Shown here: one piece after another, positions 19,237 to 28,453 of the stretch
Position numbering within the stretch: position 1 is the stretch's first letter
Layout: each line of letters opens with the position of its first letter
Assembly (NCBI GenBank): GCA_023430975.1
Contig: JAEYYB010000099.1
Coordinates: forward strand, 1-50,071
From: Bacillota bacterium
GTDB taxonomy: Bacteria > Bacillota > Clostridia > Acetivibrionales > DSM-2933
Length of the DNA: 50,071 bases
Direction: 5' to 3'
Notes under the pieces: model-generated
Told to the model about the DNA's origin: nothing
Database searches by the model: none
Seen by the model: only the letters and a program-made list of their open reading frames with translations
Program-made: the position numbers and the translations under genes

Positions 19237-20271
19237 TTATTTTAAGCCAAGGGCTTCAATCATCTTTTCAGCATACCTCTTGCCAAATGTTACCTGTGAA
19301 TTATGGTCAAAATGGAGATTATAGATTGCGTCACTGGAATCCTCAGTAAGTCCCTGTGCAGAAACTACATAACAGTTCTTAACTACAGAAGGCAGCTTAT
19401 TTACCAAAGTATTGTGACTCTTACAATCGCCGGTATAAAGCAGTTCACCAGCTAAAATAGGAATGTCACCCAAGCCCAAATCATTTTTAAGCTTTGTCAT
19501 CAATGTATTGACCTTATTGGGCCAATCTGCTTGATTGCAATTGGTTTCACCCTGATGTAGGAGAATTCCTTCTATGATTCCTCCCTTTTCCTTTGCTTTT
19601 TTTGCTTTTTCAAGAATCCAACTATATTTTGAGCCAATTAAATCATCTATGCCTATACCGCTGACAGCACATGGAATGAGCCCTATAGTATCATTAGCGG
19701 GTAATTTTTGTATCAAGGTCTTGGCAAACCAATCGCCAGGTCCTATGGAATCCCTATTTTCATGTAGAGGTGGAGCTGCTACAGCCCACTGATTATTATA
19801 GTATCCTAATGATAGTATGCGTGAGTCTTTTACTCTATCAGAATCTTGAGCCCTAGGATATCCAGCCATGTTGGATTGTCCAGTCAAAATGAAACAACGG
19901 AACTTACCTGCAGATGTTGGAGTTGGAGTTGCAGTAGCAGGTACTTTTGTTGGAGTTGGTGTATTAGGTACTTTTGTTGAAGTCGGCGTCGCTTTTGGTA
20001 CTGTTTTACCAAAATTCGCTGCAATAATTATAACATCAGCCATGTTTATGACACCGTCATTATTGATGTCATATATCGGAGCATATCTGATATCTCCGCT
20101 TACTGCATTAAAGGCACCAGCCAACATAATAACATCAGCCATGTTTATAACGCTGTCATTGTTGATATCTCCTTTAATATCAGCGGCACTGGTGGTTACA
20201 ACAGATTGTACAAAATATGTAGCTATAATACTGCATATAAGTACCAGACTTAACAGTCTTTTAATCTTCAT
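19237..20271 (-). CDS. secreted SASA/CE6-like esterase with N-terminal dockerin
   Basis: Signal peptide (about 1-30), then a dockerin right after it (about 32-92: DINNDSVINMADVIMLAGAFN, INMADVIIIAANFG). A Thr/Pro/Val linker with repeated TPTP follows, then the catalytic domain from about 120. The domain shows GQSNMAG (nucleophile Ser), HQGETN and a C-terminal DHNSQVTFGKRYAEKM region. These are marks of the sialate O-acetylesterase / CE6 acetyl xylan esterase group. It probably deacetylates xylan in the cellulosome. The dockerin is N-terminal, unlike the other intact dockerin genes here. AAGGGGG lies about 9 nt before the ATG. Confidence 0.88.
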   Translation of the reverse strand: MKIKRLLSLVLICSIIATYFVQSVVTTSAADIKGDINNDSVINMADVIMLAGAFNAVSGDIRYAPIYDINNDGVINMADVIIIAANFGKTVPKATPTSTKVPNTPTPTKVPATATPTPTSAGKFRCFILTGQSNMAGYPRAQDSDRVKDSRILSLGYYNNQWAVAAPPLHENRDSIGPGDWFAKTLIQKLPANDTIGLIPCAVSGIGIDDLIGSKYSWILEKAKKAKEKGGIIEGILLHQGETNCNQADWPNKVNTLMTKLKNDLGLGDIPILAGELLYTGDCKSHNTLVNKLPSVVKNCYVVSAQGLTEDSSDAIYNLHFDHNSQVTFGKRYAEKMIEALGLK

Positions 20272-20495
20272 ACGTACTTTCCCCCTTAAAATAATAATTT
20301 ATAAGATCTTCACCATTTAAAATATTTAAAAACTATACTTTATATTTTCACCCCTTTCTTTATTAGAATACATTATGGTAATTGCATTATACAAATCTCT
20401 ATCTGTTTACTACTGTATCAAATTTTGAGAATTTTTACAATTGCATAATTGGATACTTTATACGATTATTCCATCATTTCTTAGGGCATAAATAT

Positions 20496-20543
20496 AGGGC
20501 AGTTACAAAACCAGACTCATTTAACTGATTTCGTAACTGCCCT
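20496..20543 (-). terminator. terminator of the AGGGCxGTTAC type
   Basis: AGGGCAGTTAC (20496-20506) and GTAACTGCCCT (20533-20543) are perfect 11 nt arms, 29 nt past the stop of the next gene. The T-run is poor (TATATTTATG). Confidence 0.7.
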
Positions 20544-20571
20544 CTTATCTTTGTTATTTTAATGTACAATT

Positions 20572-22875
20572 TTATTGTGCAATCTGCCTGTTTGATCCAT
20601 CTGTCTTAATCCTGTAGACCTTATTTCCATCTAATGAATTTCTATAGAATATATAATTGTCATAAATCTGTATATCCTCATAATTCGTATCTGTAACACT
20701 GTCTGTTGTGATCTTTGTCCTTTCGGTACCATCTAATTTTACTTTATATATTGTTCTTTGATCCGTAACATTTACATAATACAACCAATCGTTTATTATA
20801 TGCTCGCTATGATAATACCAGAATCTGAATGTCCCATCACTGTTACGTATAAAGCCTGAGGGCTCATCAGTAGAGACATCCATTTTGTTATTTCCATTTA
20901 AATCTGCTTTTACAATCCTTGCTATGTAATTGTTATAGCATTTATAATACATTGTATCGCCAACAATGTCCACCCACGCAACAGCCCAATCATAACTTAT
21001 TGTAGTCTGATTGTTTCCATCAAGATTCATTCGGTTAAGTTTATTGTTCTTTATGTAATAAATGCTCTCACCTGATGGTTCTATTTCATAAACCTTTCCT
21101 TCACAGATCTTTGCCCTTTCCGAGCCATCGGGTTTAACCCTGTAAATACTTCCGCCATCCGATTCATTTATATAATATATAAACTCACCGTGAAGTACAA
21201 TTTGAGCTGCCTGATCATTAACTAAATTTGATACTATATTTCCATCAAAGGATTTTTTCACAATATTTTTCTTGCTGTTTATAAAATAGTACTGATCATT
21301 AGCTATAATTACATCTCTTTTTTCTTTAATATCCATATCAAAGAACTGACTATCGCTATCACAAGCCGGATATGCTTCCCTATCCCATTTATACTCAACT
21401 CCTAACTGTTTGTCGGAAAGGTTGAAATGGAAATAACTTATAAGATACCCTCCATCATCTAGATCATCATCGTTAGCTGTTGGATCCACATGATAGTAAA
21501 CACCGTTTATCTTAACCATATTCCACGCATGCCCCCACTTTGTGCCATCTTTTCTGGTTGTGGAAAGAGAACCCGTTAAGAAATCCGCCTCCCCTCTAAC
21601 CTTTATGCATTCAATACCCACAGCATTAAGAAGCAATTGGAGAGCTTCCGCATAACCGTCACACACTGCAGAACCGTTAATCAAGGCTCCATATGCTTCA
21701 TGTGTATCCGGAGGCAGTGTATCATTTATAAAATTGACCTTATCATATTTTACATGTGTTACAACATAGTCATGTAATGCAATTTCCTTTTCCAATTCTG
21801 TCATTTCAGGCCTAATAACGCTTGCCACTACTTCCTTAACCTTTTTATCCATCTTTTCAAATCTGTCAAACAATTGCTGGTTTAGTTTATCAGGATTTTT
21901 GGAATCAACTACATATATCTTCTTTAAATTTTTATAACCCTTAAGCACGCTTATATCGCTTAACGGATTATCCAGCAGATAAAAATATTCAAGCTTTTTC
22001 AAGTTTGAAAGGCAGGATATATCATTGATCTGGTTATAACTTATATCAAGAGCACTCATACCTGATAATTCTTTTATCGGCGATATATCTGTTATTTGGT
22101 TTTCTGAAACCAATAACCATGTCAATTTTGTTAAATGCTTTAATACCGAAACATCCTTGACTTTGTTGTTTCTAAATTCCAATTTTGTAAGTTCTGTAAG
22201 GGATCCAAGACTTGTGATATCCTTAATATTATTTTTATTCAATATCAGTTCTGTAAGCCCTCTAAAGTACTGCAACCCTTCAATTTGAGATATACCTTTG
22301 TTCTCAAGGTTCAATTTCTTAAGTTCTTTAGCGTCAGTAGTCATTATACTTCCGGTAGGCTTATTCAAAGCTGTCCTTAATGCCGCTTCCAGTTTTGCAT
22401 CCGGGATATTTATTGCCTTTGCCGGTATTATAGTAACTGTCTTGGTTTTAGCATCCCAGTAAACATCTGTTCCAAGGCTCTCAGCTATAAATCTGGTGGG
22501 TACCAGTGTCCTGCCGTTTATCACCATAGGTGGAACATCAATTTTATGTACTTTACCGTTTATGTAAGCATTTTTATTGTTTATTATGAGCTTTACAGTT
22601 TTTCCCTGCTTTTGTCCGATTACAGTTTTCGTTTTCGAATCCCATGTCACCGATGCACCAAGCCCTTCAAATATAACCCTTAAAGGAACCATCGTTCTTC
22701 CTGAGATAATAGTAGGCGGAACGTCAAAGGACAAATAATTGCCTTCAATAGCTACTTTTATACTATTATCATCTGATGCCGCTGCAAAGGCCTGGGACTT
22801 AAATATAAAGAAGCCCGATAATAGAAATATTGACAAAACTGCAGCTGTAATAATTTTGTTTCTCATATTACTCAT
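20572..22875 (-). CDS. secreted stalk / LRR / transglutaminase-like / DUF5050-type protein
   Basis: 767 residues. Signal peptide (about 1-32); two copper-amine-oxidase N-terminal stalk repeats (about 38-150: VPPTIISGRTMVPLRVIFE and VPPMVINGRTLVPTRFIAE); SDS22-like leucine-rich repeats (about 155-330); a transglutaminase-like domain (about 350-480) with the Cys in AVCDGYAEALQ, His in GHAWNMV and Asp in HVDPTAND; and a C-terminal set of propeller-like repeats (YYINESDGGSIYRVKPDGSER, DUF5050-like). It probably acts at the cell surface as a protease or crosslinking enzyme with protein-binding arms. The Cys-His-Asp triad is intact. No dockerin or sortase motif is seen. AAGGAGAG precedes the ATG by 6 nt. 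Confidence 0.85.
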   Translation of the reverse strand: MSNMRNKIITAAVLSIFLLSGFFIFKSQAFAAASDDNSIKVAIEGNYLSFDVPPTIISGRTMVPLRVIFEGLGASVTWDSKTKTVIGQKQGKTVKLIINNKNAYINGKVHKIDVPPMVINGRTLVPTRFIAESLGTDVYWDAKTKTVTIIPAKAINIPDAKLEAALRTALNKPTGSIMTTDAKELKKLNLENKGISQIEGLQYFRGLTELILNKNNIKDITSLGSLTELTKLEFRNNKVKDVSVLKHLTKLTWLLVSENQITDISPIKELSGMSALDISYNQINDISCLSNLKKLEYFYLLDNPLSDISVLKGYKNLKKIYVVDSKNPDKLNQQLFDRFEKMDKKVKEVVASVIRPEMTELEKEIALHDYVVTHVKYDKVNFINDTLPPDTHEAYGALINGSAVCDGYAEALQLLLNAVGIECIKVRGEADFLTGSLSTTRKDGTKWGHAWNMVKINGVYYHVDPTANDDDLDDGGYLISYFHFNLSDKQLGVEYKWDREAYPACDSDSQFFDMDIKEKRDVIIANDQYYFINSKKNIVKKSFDGNIVSNLVNDQAAQIVLHGEFIYYINESDGGSIYRVKPDGSERAKICEGKVYEIEPSGESIYYIKNNKLNRMNLDGNNQTTISYDWAVAWVDIVGDTMYYKCYNNYIARIVKADLNGNNKMDVSTDEPSGFIRNSDGTFRFWYYHSEHIINDWLYYVNVTDQRTIYKVKLDGTERTKITTDSVTDTNYEDIQIYDNYIFYRNSLDGNKVYRIKTDGSNRQIAQ

Positions 22876-22965
22876 AGATTTCTCTCCTTAATACAAATTG
22901 CAACAGGCTAATTTAGTTTACCATTTTCAACGAGTGCCATCAATATATAGAAATATATAATTAGA

Positions 22966-23060
22966 TTAAAAGTGTTAATAATCTTACATTTGGCGGAGCA
23001 AATAACGAACGGTTCAACGGGATTTGCTTAAGACAAATGTAATAGATTTATCACTTTTAA
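22966..23060 (+). repeat. dispersed palindromic element, copy C (full length)
   Basis: 95 nt, nearly identical to copy B (19046-19140), differing mainly around the GATTTGC segment near 23025. Same TTAAAAGTG / CACTTTTAA ends. Located upstream of the stalk/LRR/transglutaminase gene. Confidence 0.88.
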
Positions 23061-23158
23061 TATAGATATATTTATGCAATTAGAAGAACAAAATACACCA
23101 AACCTAAGTCTAGTGTATTAAAAATTGTTAATCATTATTATCAAATTTTAGCAATTGT

Positions 23159-24490
23159 TTATTCATTACTGCTAACCACGTTTTCAATCTTGGATATCTT
23201 AACCAAAAGCACCCTTTTATCCTCAACCTTTTCCACTTTAAAGACAAAGCCTTCAAACTCTATAACAGGCTTTTCCGCTTCAGAAGGTATTCTGCCAAGC
23301 TGTCCAATAATAAATCCGCTTAAAGTATCATATTCATCCACAGGAAGCTCTGCACCAGTCAAGTCGGCCACCTTATCCAAATCTACAATACCCTTTGCAA
23401 TAAATGATTTTTCATCTATCACTTCTATTTCTTTATCTTCCTCTTCATCATACTCATCGTTTAAATCGCCTACTATTTCTTCGAGGACATCCTCAATGGT
23501 AACCATACCTGCTGTTCCCCCATACTCGTCAATTACTACTGCTATATTTTTCTTTTCTTTTTTAAACCTCTTAAGCATTTCATTTATGGGCATACTCTCA
23601 GGAACAGATATGATACTTCTTATAAAACCATCTATATTTTTAATATTTTTATTATTTTTACGTATTTTCTGTTCGTATAGATCACGTATATGGATAAATC
23701 CTACAACATTATCCTTATCACCTTCACACACTGGATACCTTGTATATTTCTCATCCATTGCCATTTTTAATATGGTCTCAAATGAATCCTCCTTGTAAAC
23801 ACATACCATATCCATACGGGGAATCATAATATCTTTTACATGCTTGTCGGTAAATTCAAATATATTATCAACATATGTGTACTCGGTTTTATCTATCAAT
23901 CCATGCTTATAACTTTCTTCAACAAGTATTTTAATTTCATCATCGGTATGAGCAGCTTCATGTTCTTCCACCATGGAATACCCCATAAGCTTTAGTATAA
24001 AGTTGGTGGTATGGTTGAACAACCACATAATGGGATAAGTGGCTCTATAAAAAAGAAACAGCGGCAAACCTGTAGCGGTTGAAAACTTTTCTGCACTTAT
24101 TATTGCAAGGGATTTTGGTACAAGCTCACCTAATACAATGTGCAGACCTGTAATTACAAAAAATCCCAGAAAAATTGAAATTGAATGAATAGTACCTTCA
24201 GCTAGTCCAAACTGATGCAGCAGAGGGCTTATCATTTTAGATACGGTAGGTTCACCAATCCAACCAAGGGCCAATGATGCTAATGTAATACCCAATTGGC
24301 ATGCAGATAAATATGAGTTTAGGTCGCTAACTATCTTATAAGCAAATTTTGCAGGTACGCTTCCGGTTGAAACCAGTACCTCCAAACGTGATTTTCTAAC
24401 TTTTACCAATGCAAACTCAGCACATACAAAAAATGCATTCATAAGTACAAAGAATAGCACCAATAAAATGTTAACTATTATTATGATCAT
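23159..24490 (-). CDS. CorC/HlyC (CNNM) family membrane protein 1
   Basis: 443 residues: an N-terminal DUF21/CNNM transmembrane domain with about four segments (1-190), two CBS domains (about 200-335) and a CorC/HlyC C-terminal domain (about 355-435). Conserved stretches are ACQLGITLASLALGWIGEP and AVVIDEYGGTAGMVT. Bacterial members (CorC, MpfA/YhdP) export magnesium or cobalt. The old label hemolysin is not well supported. A close paralogue lies 101 nt upstream on the same strand. GGAGG lies 12 nt before the ATG. Confidence 0.9.
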   Translation of the reverse strand: MIIIIVNILLVLFFVLMNAFFVCAEFALVKVRKSRLEVLVSTGSVPAKFAYKIVSDLNSYLSACQLGITLASLALGWIGEPTVSKMISPLLHQFGLAEGTIHSISIFLGFFVITGLHIVLGELVPKSLAIISAEKFSTATGLPLFLFYRATYPIMWLFNHTTNFILKLMGYSMVEEHEAAHTDDEIKILVEESYKHGLIDKTEYTYVDNIFEFTDKHVKDIMIPRMDMVCVYKEDSFETILKMAMDEKYTRYPVCEGDKDNVVGFIHIRDLYEQKIRKNNKNIKNIDGFIRSIISVPESMPINEMLKRFKKEKKNIAVVIDEYGGTAGMVTIEDVLEEIVGDLNDEYDEEEDKEIEVIDEKSFIAKGIVDLDKVADLTGAELPVDEYDTLSGFIIGQLGRIPSEAEKPVIEFEGFVFKVEKVEDKRVLLVKISKIENVVSSNE

Positions 24491-24591
24491 TTAAAATTTA
24501 TTCCTCCAAATCATTTAGCTACTATCAAAAAATTAACCTGTCAATGCGGCTTTGCAAAAAACTGGCTCAGTAATGGCAAAGAAATGTAATG

Positions 24592-25911
24592 TTATTGACA
24601 GCTTTCGATTTTACATACCCTGATCTTTGAAACCTTCTTCTCATCAACCTCTTCAACCTTGAGCATCAAATCATTAAACTCTATAGTTGAAGTATCCCCT
24701 TTTTCCGGTATTCTTCCCATTTGTCCTATAACAAATCCGCTCAATGTTTCATAGTCGTCAACCGGAAGATCTACTCCTAATGCTTCCTGGACCTCATCCA
24801 AGCTGACAGCACCATTTATAAGATACGTATTATCATCTATTTTTTCCATTTCCTTCTCTTCTACATCATCTTCATCAAAAATATTTCCCACAATTTCTTC
24901 TATTAAGTCCTCTAATGTGACAATCCCGGCCGTCCCGCCATATTCATCAATAACTATAGCCATATGAGTCTTGTTTCTCTGAAGTTCCTTTAAAAGCTCA
25001 TCTGTCTTTTTTGAAGCAGGTACAAAATATGGATGCCGTATAATATCCTTTAAGTTGAAATTCTTTTTGTCACCTTCCTCAGCCAAATATTGAATAATAT
25101 ATTTAGCATGCATAACACCTATAATATTATCAATATTATCCTCATATACAGGTATTCTGGAATACTTTTCGGAATTTATGAAGGAAGTCACCTCGCCTAA
25201 GCTTGCGTCAACAGAAAGAGCCTCAATATCTGTTCTGTGAGTCATAATTTCCGATACTACCTTATTATTAAAATCAAATATATTATTGATCATTTCCTTC
25301 TCGGTCTCATCTATAGTACCTTTTTCTTCGCCTACATCCACCATCAGGCGGATTTCTTCTTCTGTCACCTTTTCATCATCTTCATTAGGATCTACACCAA
25401 AAAGCCTAACCAAAAAGCCGGTTGACATCGTCAGTATTTTGATGAAAGGATATGCTAATATTGAGAAAAAGTATAAAGGTCCTGCAACAAACCTTGATAC
25501 AGCCTCTGATTTTCTTACAGCCAGTTTTTTAGGAACCATTTCGCCTAAAACAAGTGTAAAATAAAGGAGCACTAATGAAATTATAATTATTGATATGTTT
25601 TTAAGCCATACATCAGTTACAGATATATTTGTCATTTTGATCAATCCGACAAGCTTTTCTGCAAAATATTCTGCAACAAAAGCACTGACAAGAAAGTAAG
25701 AAAATGCAACACCAATTTGAATTGTGGCAAGAAATCGGCCCGGTTCTTCCAATAGCTTTTTTAATAGTCTGCCATTTCCATTATGTTCCTCAGGCATTGA
25801 CTTAATTTTGCTATCATTTAATGAAATCAAAGCAGTTTCAGATAAATTAAAAAACGCACTTAACACAATCAGTACAACTAATAATAGAATCTCGGAAAAC
25901 AAATTTTTCAT
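24592..25911 (-). CDS. CorC/HlyC (CNNM) family membrane protein 2
   Basis: 439 residues with the same plan as its downstream neighbour: DUF21/CNNM domain, CBS pair, CorC/HlyC domain. It shows IQIGVAFSYFLVSAFVAEY, IMTHRTDIEALSVD and MAIVIDEYGGTAGIVT. The duplication looks old, since the two proteins differ over most of their length. The pair probably share a transcript and handle divalent cations. The ribosome binding site GGAGGA precedes the ATG. A dispersed element (25935-26024) sits in its upstream region. Confidence 0.9.
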   Translation of the reverse strand: MKNLFSEILLLVVLIVLSAFFNLSETALISLNDSKIKSMPEEHNGNGRLLKKLLEEPGRFLATIQIGVAFSYFLVSAFVAEYFAEKLVGLIKMTNISVTDVWLKNISIIIISLVLLYFTLVLGEMVPKKLAVRKSEAVSRFVAGPLYFFSILAYPFIKILTMSTGFLVRLFGVDPNEDDEKVTEEEIRLMVDVGEEKGTIDETEKEMINNIFDFNNKVVSEIMTHRTDIEALSVDASLGEVTSFINSEKYSRIPVYEDNIDNIIGVMHAKYIIQYLAEEGDKKNFNLKDIIRHPYFVPASKKTDELLKELQRNKTHMAIVIDEYGGTAGIVTLEDLIEEIVGNIFDEDDVEEKEMEKIDDNTYLINGAVSLDEVQEALGVDLPVDDYETLSGFVIGQMGRIPEKGDTSTIEFNDLMLKVEEVDEKKVSKIRVCKIESCQ

Positions 25912-25934
25912 CCTCCATGTTAATTATTTACGTA

Positions 25935-26024
25935 CGGTGCAAAATCACTTGCGATTTTGTTAACCTTGACGGTTGTCACGAGAAATCATAGAGTAGAATA
26001 CACCATAATTTCCTAGACATAAAA
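25935..26024 (+). repeat. second dispersed element, copy 1
   Basis: Starts with the hairpin AAAATCAC...GATTTTG and ends with a 24 nt block (26000-26023) that recurs exactly at 49051-49074. In between it aligns with copy 2, including TTAA and GTTGTC at matching offsets. Directly followed by a terminator-like hairpin. Confidence 0.7.
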
Positions 26025-26066
26025 AAAGGCATAACAATCCTGTCTTATTGGATTTAAAGCCTTTTG
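26024..26066 (-). terminator. terminator-like hairpin next to the remnant
   Basis: AAAGGC (26025-26030) pairs with GCCTTT (26059-26064), with inner AATCC/GGATT. On the minus strand it runs into a T7 tract. It overlaps the end of the unrecognised remnant. Confidence 0.6.
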
Positions 26067-26345
26067 CTAAAACTTGTAATTAACCGATTTCTAATTTTTA
26101 AAAATACCTGGTATAGTGCTTTACTACTTCGTATATCATCTGGAATATCTTCCATTTTAACAATCACTCCGTATTTCTTCATTTTATTGTAATTTACTAT
26201 ATTATCTTCTATTATGTCAAGGATGCTTAAAGGTTTATACTTGAATTTATCTACCTAATATGCATCATTACACCCAATACCTTTATTTTTCGATAAATAT
26301 ACCTTCATGGGTGGGATAGTTTGGATTTAATAACTTATATACCCT
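26054..26345 (-). pseudogene. unrecognised coding remnant with nonsense codon and frame break
   Basis: Reading on the minus strand, one frame gives KLLNPNYPTHEGIFIEK. A shift then gives NKGIGCNDAY, a TAG, and a long open stretch including YKPLSILDIIEDNIVNYNKM and MEDIPDDIRSSKALYQVFL, to a stop at 26054. The composition is that of real protein rather than noise. I do not recognise the family. No ribosome binding site or complete start is present. It may be the tail of a longer lost gene. Confidence 0.45.
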
Positions 26346-26357
26346 TATAAAATGTGT

Positions 26358-26920
26358 TTAATCTTTTACATTCGACGAATACATATACTTGAATTCTATA
26401 CCAATAAGAGGCCAGAAAACAATCATCGTGCAAATATTTTCATCTGTAAAAAGGCCGCAAATAAAGTACACAACGGTTATAGCCAAGCTAGAAGCACATT
26501 TCTTGCCAAATGCTGAAAAAAGTATCCACAATAATATCAATATAAATATTAACATTGATAGCACGCCTGTTTCAATTGCCTTTTGTAAAAACATGTTGTG
26601 AGCCATAACAATATTTATATATGCATTATACATAAACTTGAGCTTTCCAATATAATCATCGCGACCAGATATATCCCCTTCCCGATGCATACCTTTCCCT
26701 ACCGGTAAAAACTCCTGACTTTACCTTATTTATTTTCGCTTCTTTTCCGTCAGGATCTACAAATAAAAAAGTATTTTCTTTTATTATAAACCTTAACAGG
26801 GCATTTTTCTTTTTGACATAGAGGTTTTCCTTATCAGCAAACACAATGAAATCTCTATAATTCTCCCTGTTTATAACATAACCTTCGTCATTAGGCGAAT
26901 AATCAAGGGTCAGCTCCAAT
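26358..26920 (-). pseudogene. remnant of an O-antigen-ligase-like (Wzy/WaaL family) membrane protein
   Basis: The first piece (26656-26919) carries a short beta-rich loop domain and ends GRERYASGRGYIWSR, like the extracellular loop of clostridial O-antigen-ligase-type proteins. The second piece, in another frame (26358-26690), gives DDYIGKLKFMYNAY, AHNMFLQKAIETG and two hydrophobic segments, like the C-terminus of that family. About 25 codons seem missing between them. The N-terminal membrane half is absent: the upstream DNA is an unrelated LRR remnant. So this is a deletion-fused remnant. Confidence 0.6.
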
Positions 26921-27887
26921 CCATATATTATTATTATCCAAGATTATGTAAAATAAATTGCCACAACTATTAAAATCAGGTACAGTGTTCAAGCCACAAC
27001 TGGTTAAATCAATAAAACTTAAAGCTTCAAGCCTGCCTATCCCATTAATTCCCACAGGTACAGCCTTTATACCATCATTTTCTCTGAGTATTAATGTTGA
27101 TAATGATTCAATGCTGAGAACTTCCTCAGGAAATTTATCTAGTCCACAGAATGATAGATCTAAACCTCTCAGGCTTTGCAGCTTTGACATGTCAGAAGGA
27201 AATCTTTTTATTGGGTTTCCTGATAAGCTTAAACTTTGCAGCTTTTGGAGCCCAAGAATTTCTTCTGGAAAAGCTGTCAACCTGCAATCTTCGAGGTTTA
27301 ATAAAATTAGATTCTCTAAAGAGGCCACCTCACGAGGTATTTCTTTCAAATCATTTCTTCCCATAACCAAATTATTTAGAGTAGATATTTTGGATATGAC
27401 CTTAGGGAAAGAGTCAAACTTACAGCTATTTAAGTATAAATCACTCAAGTTTTTGAAAGAAGTCGCAAAATAATCAGGAATTGAATTTAAATTATTGTAT
27501 GCCAAATCTATTGAAACAAGGTTTTTAAGTGTTTCAATTCCTTCAGGCAAATCTGTGAATCCATTATCCGAAATGCAGAGTTTTTCTAAATTTGGAAACT
27601 TTGTATAGTCTACAGAATCTGCCAAAACAACATTTTCCTCTACGTCTTTTGCATTATTCAATGAAAGCATCTTCAAATTGGTCATTGAATTTATTGAATC
27701 AATCGATTCTTTCGTAATATTCTGTACTCCTGTTTACCAAATTCCCTGTCGGTAAAGACATTGTAAAACGACTCTTCATCATAACTTTGGCCATTTGTCA
27801 TATCATCTGCTGCAAATGCTTGCGGGCTCAATATGGTTAATAGCATGACAATTACTAGAAAATAAGATACATTCTTTTGTTCAACAT
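26903..27887 (-). pseudogene. broken secreted leucine-rich-repeat protein
   Basis: The ATG at 27887 follows AAGGAGG at 27900-27894 and starts MLNKRMYLIF, then a TAG. Shifting frame restores a signal peptide (VIVMLLTILSPQAFAADD). A second break lies near 27715. From 27685 a frame of about 250 codons holds some nine leucine-rich repeats such as LENLILLNLEDCRLTAFPEEI. It ends at the junction with the ligase-like remnant near 26920. LRR proteins of this kind bind proteins or surface polymers. This copy cannot be secreted as it stands. Confidence 0.7.
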
Positions 27888-28015
27888 AATTTTCCTCCTT
27901 AGTCGTTTATTGCCATTATATCTATATATATTGCCTAAAGTATACAAATTTTTTCCAAAAGTATAGCAAAAGCATCATTTTTTAGGGAATTATATCATTT
28001 TCTCCAAACATAAAA

Positions 28016-28049
28016 AGCCTGTCCATCAGCAATTACTGACGAACAGGCT
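28016..28049 (-). terminator. terminator of spoVS
   Basis: AGCCTGT (28016-28022) pairs with ACAGGCT (28043-28049), with inner CAG/CTG. On the minus strand TTTTTATG follows. It lies 14 nt past the stop. Confidence 0.85.
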
Positions 28050-28062
28050 ATCATTATTTCTT

Positions 28063-28323
28063 TTACCTAGGTTGTATTAAGAATTTTATAGCTGTTCTTT
28101 CTTCTCCGTCAATGTTGACTTCTGAAAATGCAGGTACAGCTACCAGATCAATTCCATTTGGTGCCACAAAACCTCTAGTAATGGCAATAGCCTTGACTGC
28201 TTGATTTACTGCACCGGCCCCAACGGCTTGAATTTCCGCACAATTACGATCTCTCAACGCTGCTGCCAGAGCTCCCGCTACAGATTTAGGCTGTGAATTA
28301 GCAGATACTTTAAGAACCTCCAT
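28063..28323 (-). CDS. spoVS: stage V sporulation protein S
   Basis: An 86-residue protein matching the SpoVS/Alba-like family nearly from end to end: MEVLKVSANSQPKSVAGALA, AVGAGAVNQAVKAIAITRG and AIKFLIQP. In Bacillus it is needed for passage beyond stage V of sporulation and for coat assembly. Its presence supports a spore-former. GGGGG precedes the ATG by about 9 nt. It appears monocistronic, with its own promoter and terminator. Confidence 0.97.
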   Translation of the reverse strand: MEVLKVSANSQPKSVAGALAAALRDRNCAEIQAVGAGAVNQAVKAIAITRGFVAPNGIDLVAVPAFSEVNIDGEERTAIKFLIQPR

Positions 28324-28392
28324 ACACTTATCCCCCTACAAATAATCAAAAATTTCATCTATATATTAGTAATTAAGTAGTACATAATCAAA

Positions 28393-28421
28393 ATTATACA
28401 CTAGTTTTCAAATTGCTGCAA
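28393..28421 (-). promoter_or_regulatory. sigma-A-like promoter of spoVS
   Basis: On the minus strand TTGCAG (28421-28416), a 17 nt spacer and TATAAT (28398-28393) lie about 70 nt upstream of the spoVS ATG. In Bacillus spoVS is under SigH, and no clear SigH box is seen here. Confidence 0.55.
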
Positions 28422-28453
28422 TTTTTCTTAAAATTCATCAAAATTTTACTTAT

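Noticed and set aside
23190..23798. 202-codon open frame on the plus strand
   Set aside because: Antisense to the CorC/HlyC gene, no ribosome binding site, low-complexity Ser/Phe-rich translation.
26338..26375. Possible further copy of the palindromic element
   Set aside because: Shares TAATCTTTTACATT with copy A but no second end or core could be found.
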